Shown piece by piece: positions 58,707-64,000 of a stretch of 64,000 nucleotides of DNA; positions within the stretch are counted from its first letter, which is position 1, and the number at the start of each line of letters is the position of its first letter. The DNA lies in NCBI RefSeq assembly GCF_041260155.1, contig NC_091936.1, positions 40,203,963-40,267,962 of the forward strand, given 5' to 3'. The notes under the pieces were generated by a model that saw nothing but the letters and a program-made list of their open reading frames with translations, made no database searches and was not told the origin of the DNA. The DNA comes from Ptychodera flava. Taxonomy: Eukaryota; Hemichordata; Enteropneusta; Ptychoderidae. Position numbers and translations under genes: made by a program.

Positions 58707-61700
58707 ATGGCGACGACCAGGTTGAAACGATCAGAAGGTAAACAAATGATATTGTCTTTATCCTTACTAGCGTTTATGTGGTGCGTTAGTATATGTCAGT
58801 CTTTTACAGGATTATACAAAATTAGACGATCTTGATACTGTAAATTCTGATTGTGTTTACGGCAAAAAATATATGAAAAAACACTCCTGGGAGAGTTCCT
58901 TGTATGTCAGTACGTGTAGCAGCATCCCAGCGCGAGCGCGCCGCGGTATCCCCTGTTTCAAAGCAACCATTCCCTGATGTAGTGGGAGTGTCAACCAAGG
59001 CACACTGCAATGTTTAGAATTTCAGCAGTGGACCCGGAAACGTTACTGTGCAGCTGTGTAGCCCCTGGACTCATCGACAGAATTTCGGGCGGGCTGTTTT
59101 TACCACAGGGGTTCCGATCGTCGCTTTCGCTAAGTTCAACGGCAACGCCTGTTGTTTTTACAGTCCAGCACTCGATCACTATGCCCTCTTCCACTTCCGT
59201 TAAACCGCCATGGAAAAAATGTAGATATAAACGAGTCGAGCATGAGCAACACCTAATATGAAGCGCACCTTTTACAATACCCAATCTAGCTGTGGGTCCA
59301 TAGCTGTGGCGTTCTGTCGTAAAAGTCAAAATCAGCCGGTAAAAGGCAGAAATCCCCTCTGAAAAGACCACAGCTACGGACCCACAGCTATACCTAATCT
59401 ATTCAGAGCTTAGAAAGCAATGCATTTTCTACTTCCATGACTGATGACCTCAACGTACTGTCGCACAGTCATAGAGTTCAAGCCAGATTAATAACCATCA
59501 AAATATCTTGTCGTTTTCATCACATTATCTGTCTGAATGTTGTCAGAATCCATAGCTACTTCATATTAAAGTTTACTGTTTTAATAATGTACTCGTCCTG
59601 CAGGGGTTATAGAGGGCGCTAAATACATTCACACTCCAACTCATATATCTCTCTTTGATGAGGATATTTTCAATTTCAGTGTCATAATTTGTTAAATGAT
59701 ACCAGAATGAAAAGAGGGTTTCTCACAGACATCAACACTCCCTTGGCAAAAATAAAGACAAACCCATGTGTTTTTGCATGAGTCACTGGTACACTAATGT
59801 TCACTTGTGCCATTCACATCTGTGGCTCTGTCAGCCCCAGATCATATTTAAGTACATCATCATTGCTGCTTGTAATAGTTCAATAACAACGTATGTTAGC
59901 AAGGGTCAGGGTATCATCAATCGTGATCTTGCCCGAGCTATCATGTGTTATTAATTTTGTTACACTGAACAAAACTTCTGTGTAGAAACCTTAGCCGTGA
60001 ATACGTAGTGGTGCTGTAGCGTATCAATTGCAGTCAGGTCAAGGGTCATCGCCACTGTGGTGATGACCCTTAACCCGAACATGATCTATACGCCAAAGTA
60101 TTGCTGCGTATTCACAGCTATAGAAACCTATGCTTAGAAATCATGGTCACAGAAGAACGTAGTCACAGGCAGACAATCACTGCTGTGAACAGCTCCATAT
60201 TCTGATTGCAATGCTTAAAATTGCTTTCAAAGAATTTCTAAGAATAGACACAGCATTGATGGTAGCTAGTCATACCTAGTCACACCGTAATCACTGTAAT
60301 ATCGTCTAATATTCAACAGAGTTATGTGTTGAATCATATGCCTGGAGATTGTATGCATGCTTTTCTATGCTACCACACTGTGTGACAATTCGTTATGCAC
60401 AGAAAAGATGCACACAAAGATCAGGTACATCCTCAGTGGACAAGATCACCTAACACGCTGGGTAAGAGTCTCCTAAACCATGTTTTATCACTTTATCATT
60501 GTGCCATGTGACCAAGTCTAAGCTAATCCAATTAATTAAATGGTATATAAGGTGTAATAAAATGGATTGACCAACGTGCAGGGAAATGGAGAGAAAAGAG
60601 TAAACATTTGGAAAATGGACAAAATATACAAAACTGTAAATTAAATATTACTTTAATGAAACACATTATGGCCAGTGAGCAAATTTCAAGTCACTAAAAT
60701 TAGATGCAGCAACCCTTGTATAACCCTTCATGTTAATGGTGAAGACCATTCTAAAAAAACAAGTATCATATTTTCAGTTTTGTCACAAAACACCAAAGAC
60801 TAATCAAGTAGCTTCTTTCAAAAGTCATGAATGGTTTGATGGAAAATGATCAATGATTGGCTGTTTAGACTCAGATATTATCACAGCTACAGAGAAAAGT
60901 GGTATTGAACAAATCTTTCCACCAGTGGCTTGGACTGTAAAACTGCATAAAATAAAACTCTAACTCATGAAACATGAAATTTTAGGGGCGACTTGCAGCG
61001 ATTTCGAAGCTGTTATCCAATTGGTTGGCAAAATCGTACCGTTATAATGAAATAATACAAATAAACTCCCTAAGTTGCTGTGAATAGTGACAATCGACCA
61101 ATCAGATATAACCTTGCAAACACGCTGCGAGTCAGCCGAAATTTTAGTCCACATGTACTGGTACATGACATCTTGTGTAAACTACAATTTTAAAAAATAC
61201 AATGGTTCATCATATATGAATGCAGTTTTAATATACGTATTAGATTTATTTATCATTTTTCAAGTGCTCAACATTATTATGCTTAACTTCACGCTTTTCT
61301 TTATTCTGAAGCTGTAACTGTTTGTAATATGAAATATGATGAATACAGTGTGTCAAGAATCCTACAATGTGATAAAGTTTTTAATAAAGACAGTTCAAAC
61401 GATTTCTCTCAAAACCAGACTGTCATTCAATAACATCTCATAGTTACATTCAAACCTATGTACATGTATCTTTAAACCAATTTACTCTACAGTTATTTCA
61501 AAATTGAGGCGCACTAATGGCTTTAAAAATCACAAAGTATTCCTTTATGCTCATATTGTAATATTCAAAAAATTTGTCTCTGACAAGCTAGCTCTGCCAG
61601 TCCACCACAACAAGCTCTATCCTACTTTCACTATTTTTTATAATTTATACACATATATATGTAAAAAGGACCATAATTTTAAAAAGAGCAATACTTTATA

Positions 61701-62850
61701 CTTGTCCTCTGGCGGAATTAAGGGGAAAAATTCAAGTTCAGATCCTCCTTTACAGTAATATTAAGACAAGGAGGTTTTAACCAGGACACTTCCCCGGTCT
61801 CGTCTGTGTTACAGGCAACAGTAACAGCGCCCTCTTGAGGCCGTGAGATGCCATAGCAACAGTTGCCAGCAGATAGAGGGAGCTGATTGATGGTGTGTGA
61901 CCCAGTAGAATGGGGGAGATGAATGTGTGGCATGCCTTCAGGCTATTGGTTTTAAGTGAATCACTTTTGTTGATTCTTTCCATTCATTCATTTGCAAGTT
62001 AGGAAAATAGAGTTCCTATTTAATAGAATTATTGCGCTATGCATGAAAGCAAAGCATTTCAAATATGAAATATACAAAGTAGCTGTTCATATTTGTATTG
62101 GTACTGTTAGCTAACTTTCATAGAAATGCGAAGTCTGTAAAAATGAATAATGTATACATCCACAACTCATATTTATCATATTTCATACGCTTGGTGCATT
62201 GAGCTTTGTGTTGCCAGTGTATACAACTCTTGTGTCAACACAATGAAATACATGTACTGTGCTGTCACTGATAAAGTAGCAATTGCAAAGGACACAAAGT
62301 TCAGGGCTTTATACTCAATTTATAAATCATAACAAAACTTGAATGATCTTGACCTAATTTTTGTTCACAGTTCAGTTTTACAATGTCATTGATGGTGTCA
62401 TTAGCGAAGGATATAAAGTGCACTCAATAAATTCAAGAAAATTGCAAACCAGATTTGAAACACCTTTGCTTTCACAGCAGCACACTATGCAGGCTGAAAG
62501 TAAATTTGCTGTATAATCATGATAATTGGCAAGAGGAATATCAGGTTTGACATCGTTGTTCTATATCAGCCAGTGTAAGAAAATAAAGTCAATTTCTCTC
62601 TAGTTGTAATGTGATTCAGCTAAGATACTATCACTAAGTTTTACATAGAGATTACAGTACATTTTCACATCACATGTTACACCAAATACAGATCTATTCT
62701 TGTGACATAAAAACCAACAGTTTTGACTTATGATCTTCCCTGCTGTTTTATAATATTCTTTTGATTAATATTTAATCTTTTCTTTCAGTATTACAAAGGG
62801 TACGTTGGATGAGTCCCATAAGGTTCACAAAGGACTTCCTTTCACAATCG
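58707..62850 (+). CDS. Candidate 5' end of an unrecognised gene (two small exons)
   Basis: Candidate exon 1 is 58707-58737: AAGATGGCGACG context, MATTRLKRSE, donor AAG|gtaaac. Candidate exon 2 is 62789-62850: acceptor cttttctttcag, phase-compatible, encoding LQRVRWMSPIRFTKDFLSQ, then a possible donor TCG|gtaaaa. No family is recognised and the rest of the gene would lie beyond the window. It rests on splice-site quality and phase only and may be chance. Confidence 0.25.
59287..59390. mobile_element. 104-bp foldback element, TA edges
   Basis: Inverted arms of 23 bp with one mismatch (TAGCTGTGGGTCCATAGC... at 59287, complement ending 59390). TA at both outer edges suggests a Tc1/mariner-type MITE. 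Confidence 0.55.
59991..60120. mobile_element. 130-bp full-length foldback element
   Basis: Imperfect hairpin over its whole length. Outer AGCCGTGAATACG pairs with CGTATTCACAGCT; the centre is GGGTCATCGCCAC / GTGGTGATGACCC. Confidence 0.6.
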
Positions 62851-62857
62851 GTAAAAC

Positions 62858-63158
62858 TTAAAGGGACAAAGTCGGCCATTTTTCATAAATTTTGTTTGTT
62901 ACGAGCTACTACTAATATATTGGTTGACATGTTGAAAGATACTGAATGAATGGATGGCATATATTCGACCCCGATTTTAGACACGATCAATGAAACCATC
63001 GTGAAAATGAATTAATGGTCATGACCATTAATTCGTTTTCATGATGGTTTCATTTAATTTGTCAAAAACTGGGGTCGAATATATGCATGATGAAACAATA
63101 TAGGTAGTATCTTGCATCAAACAACATTCATGAAAAATGGCCGACTTTGTCCCTTTAA
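62858..63158. mobile_element. TTAA MITE family A, copy 2
   Basis: TTAAAGGGACAAAGTCGGCC at the left and its complement at the right, TTAA at both ends, 301 bp. Fuller than copy 1: the arms continue through GGTCGAATATATGC-type sequence nearly to the centre. Confidence 0.88.
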
Positions 63159-64000
63159 TCACAACCACATCAGAAAAAGCAAAAAAATTGAAAGGCAGTT
63201 TTTGCTGATAAGTTGCTCATGTTCGTTTTTTTTTTTTGCTTTCTTCACTCCTTAAAGAATTTCTGAAGTCGTTGCTTTCATGTTTTATAATTCATTATAC
63301 TCATTCCATGGAAAATTATAAACCTAGAACAATATATCATATCAGGTTTCCAACACTTGTTCTCGTCCCACTCACAGAACAAGTCCCACCTTTGTAACAT
63401 TCCTCTTGTGCTGTGGTTGTGTCACAGTGAAAGATAACCCTCTTCACGATGGGATTTTCACTTCCATAAGGAAAAGTCAAATTGCTTGATTCATTATGTA
63501 GGCGGTTTGATGCATAACTTTCATTTCCTCACAATACAGCCAATATAGCATCGCTGTTCTTTTGATGAGCCTGTTCAATGTCGGTGAATATACCTACCAC
63601 AAAATCCATGTTGGTGTCTTTCAATCATGTACAGTAAAACCGTGAACTCCGCGCGAGGCTGTGGAAACATTTCCTTGGAACAGACATACTCCTCAATGCC
63701 TTCCCATGTTCTCGGCACCATGCACGCTACACACCTCACAATGTACTCTTGCGAGCTGATAGCAATACAACACTGGCACGGTCAATTTTACAGCCCAGTG
63801 GTTTTCGGCATTGCCATGGCAACATCATTCACCGTGTGGTCGCAATGTGAAACCTTGTGCCGGACACAAAAGAAACAAAAAAGAGAATCAAAGAATTCTG
63901 TACACTGTAAGTGTCCAAACGATACACTATACATTCCTGCATGCATGACTGTGTCAGAGTCGAGATGTTCTCTTTACCTGAAACGTTACTGGAACAACGT
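63159..64000. other. Right end of window, nothing recognised
   Basis: No coding or repeat signal apart from a short poly-T near 63226. Confidence 0.4.

Larger units (their letters stand above)
58738..62788. other. Intergenic or intron of the candidate + gene
   Basis: Contains two TA-flanked hairpin elements. No recognised exon between. Confidence 0.4.

Overview
This window is animal nuclear DNA, with GT-AG introns, many simple repeats and many short transposons. The genes and the repeat style suggest an invertebrate deuterostome such as an acorn worm or amphioxus. The species cannot be fixed from the sequence, and no virus, bacterial operon, CRISPR array or RNA gene was recognised.

Layout. 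Bases 1-9,400 are intergenic: a 5'-truncated, frameshifted LINE 3' end with an (AATA)n tail, a G-rich repeat pair at 3.5-4.2 kb, two nested TTAA-flanked elements at 5.4-6.3 kb, and (CT)n/(GA)n tracts. Bases 9,416-31,291 (+) hold a complete 14-exon orthologue of AF10/AF17 (MLLT10/MLLT6), a cofactor of the H3K79 methyltransferase DOT1L. Every exon phase joins, giving a predicted protein of about 1,050 aa with PHD - zinc knuckle - PHD, AT-hook-like motifs, an octapeptide/leucine zipper and a Q-rich tail. Its introns hold a transposon inside a transposon (13.7-15.9 kb) and a pearl/Helentron-like element built of about 146-bp tandem repeats (27.9-29.5 kb). The 3' UTR probably runs to about 33.4-34.0 kb.

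On the minus strand, reading from high to low coordinates, there is a TRIM-type gene start (RING 55.28 kb, B-box 53.3 kb, then the textbook 96-nt and 231-nt coiled-coil exons at 45.6 and 44.6 kb). Next comes an intronless COG8 gene (40.86-38.84 kb), then a two-exon B30.2/SPRY unit (35.99-34.77 kb). The TRIM half has no visible C-terminal domain, and the SPRY half looks like a MID/TRIM C-terminus. One split TRIM gene with COG8 nested in an intron is therefore a serious possibility, but two separate genes cannot be excluded. The SPRY unit is tail-to-tail with AF10.

Bases 55.3-64 kb contain no confidently recognised gene. A candidate small first exon (58,707) and second exon (62,789) on + are proposed weakly. 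Short foldback elements are frequent there and elsewhere: TTAA-flanked families, a Mutator-like element with a 9-bp target duplication, and TA-flanked hairpins.

The AF10 protein acts in chromatin, COG8 in Golgi vesicle tethering, and the TRIM/SPRY product probably as a ubiquitin ligase. They are neighbours, not a pathway.
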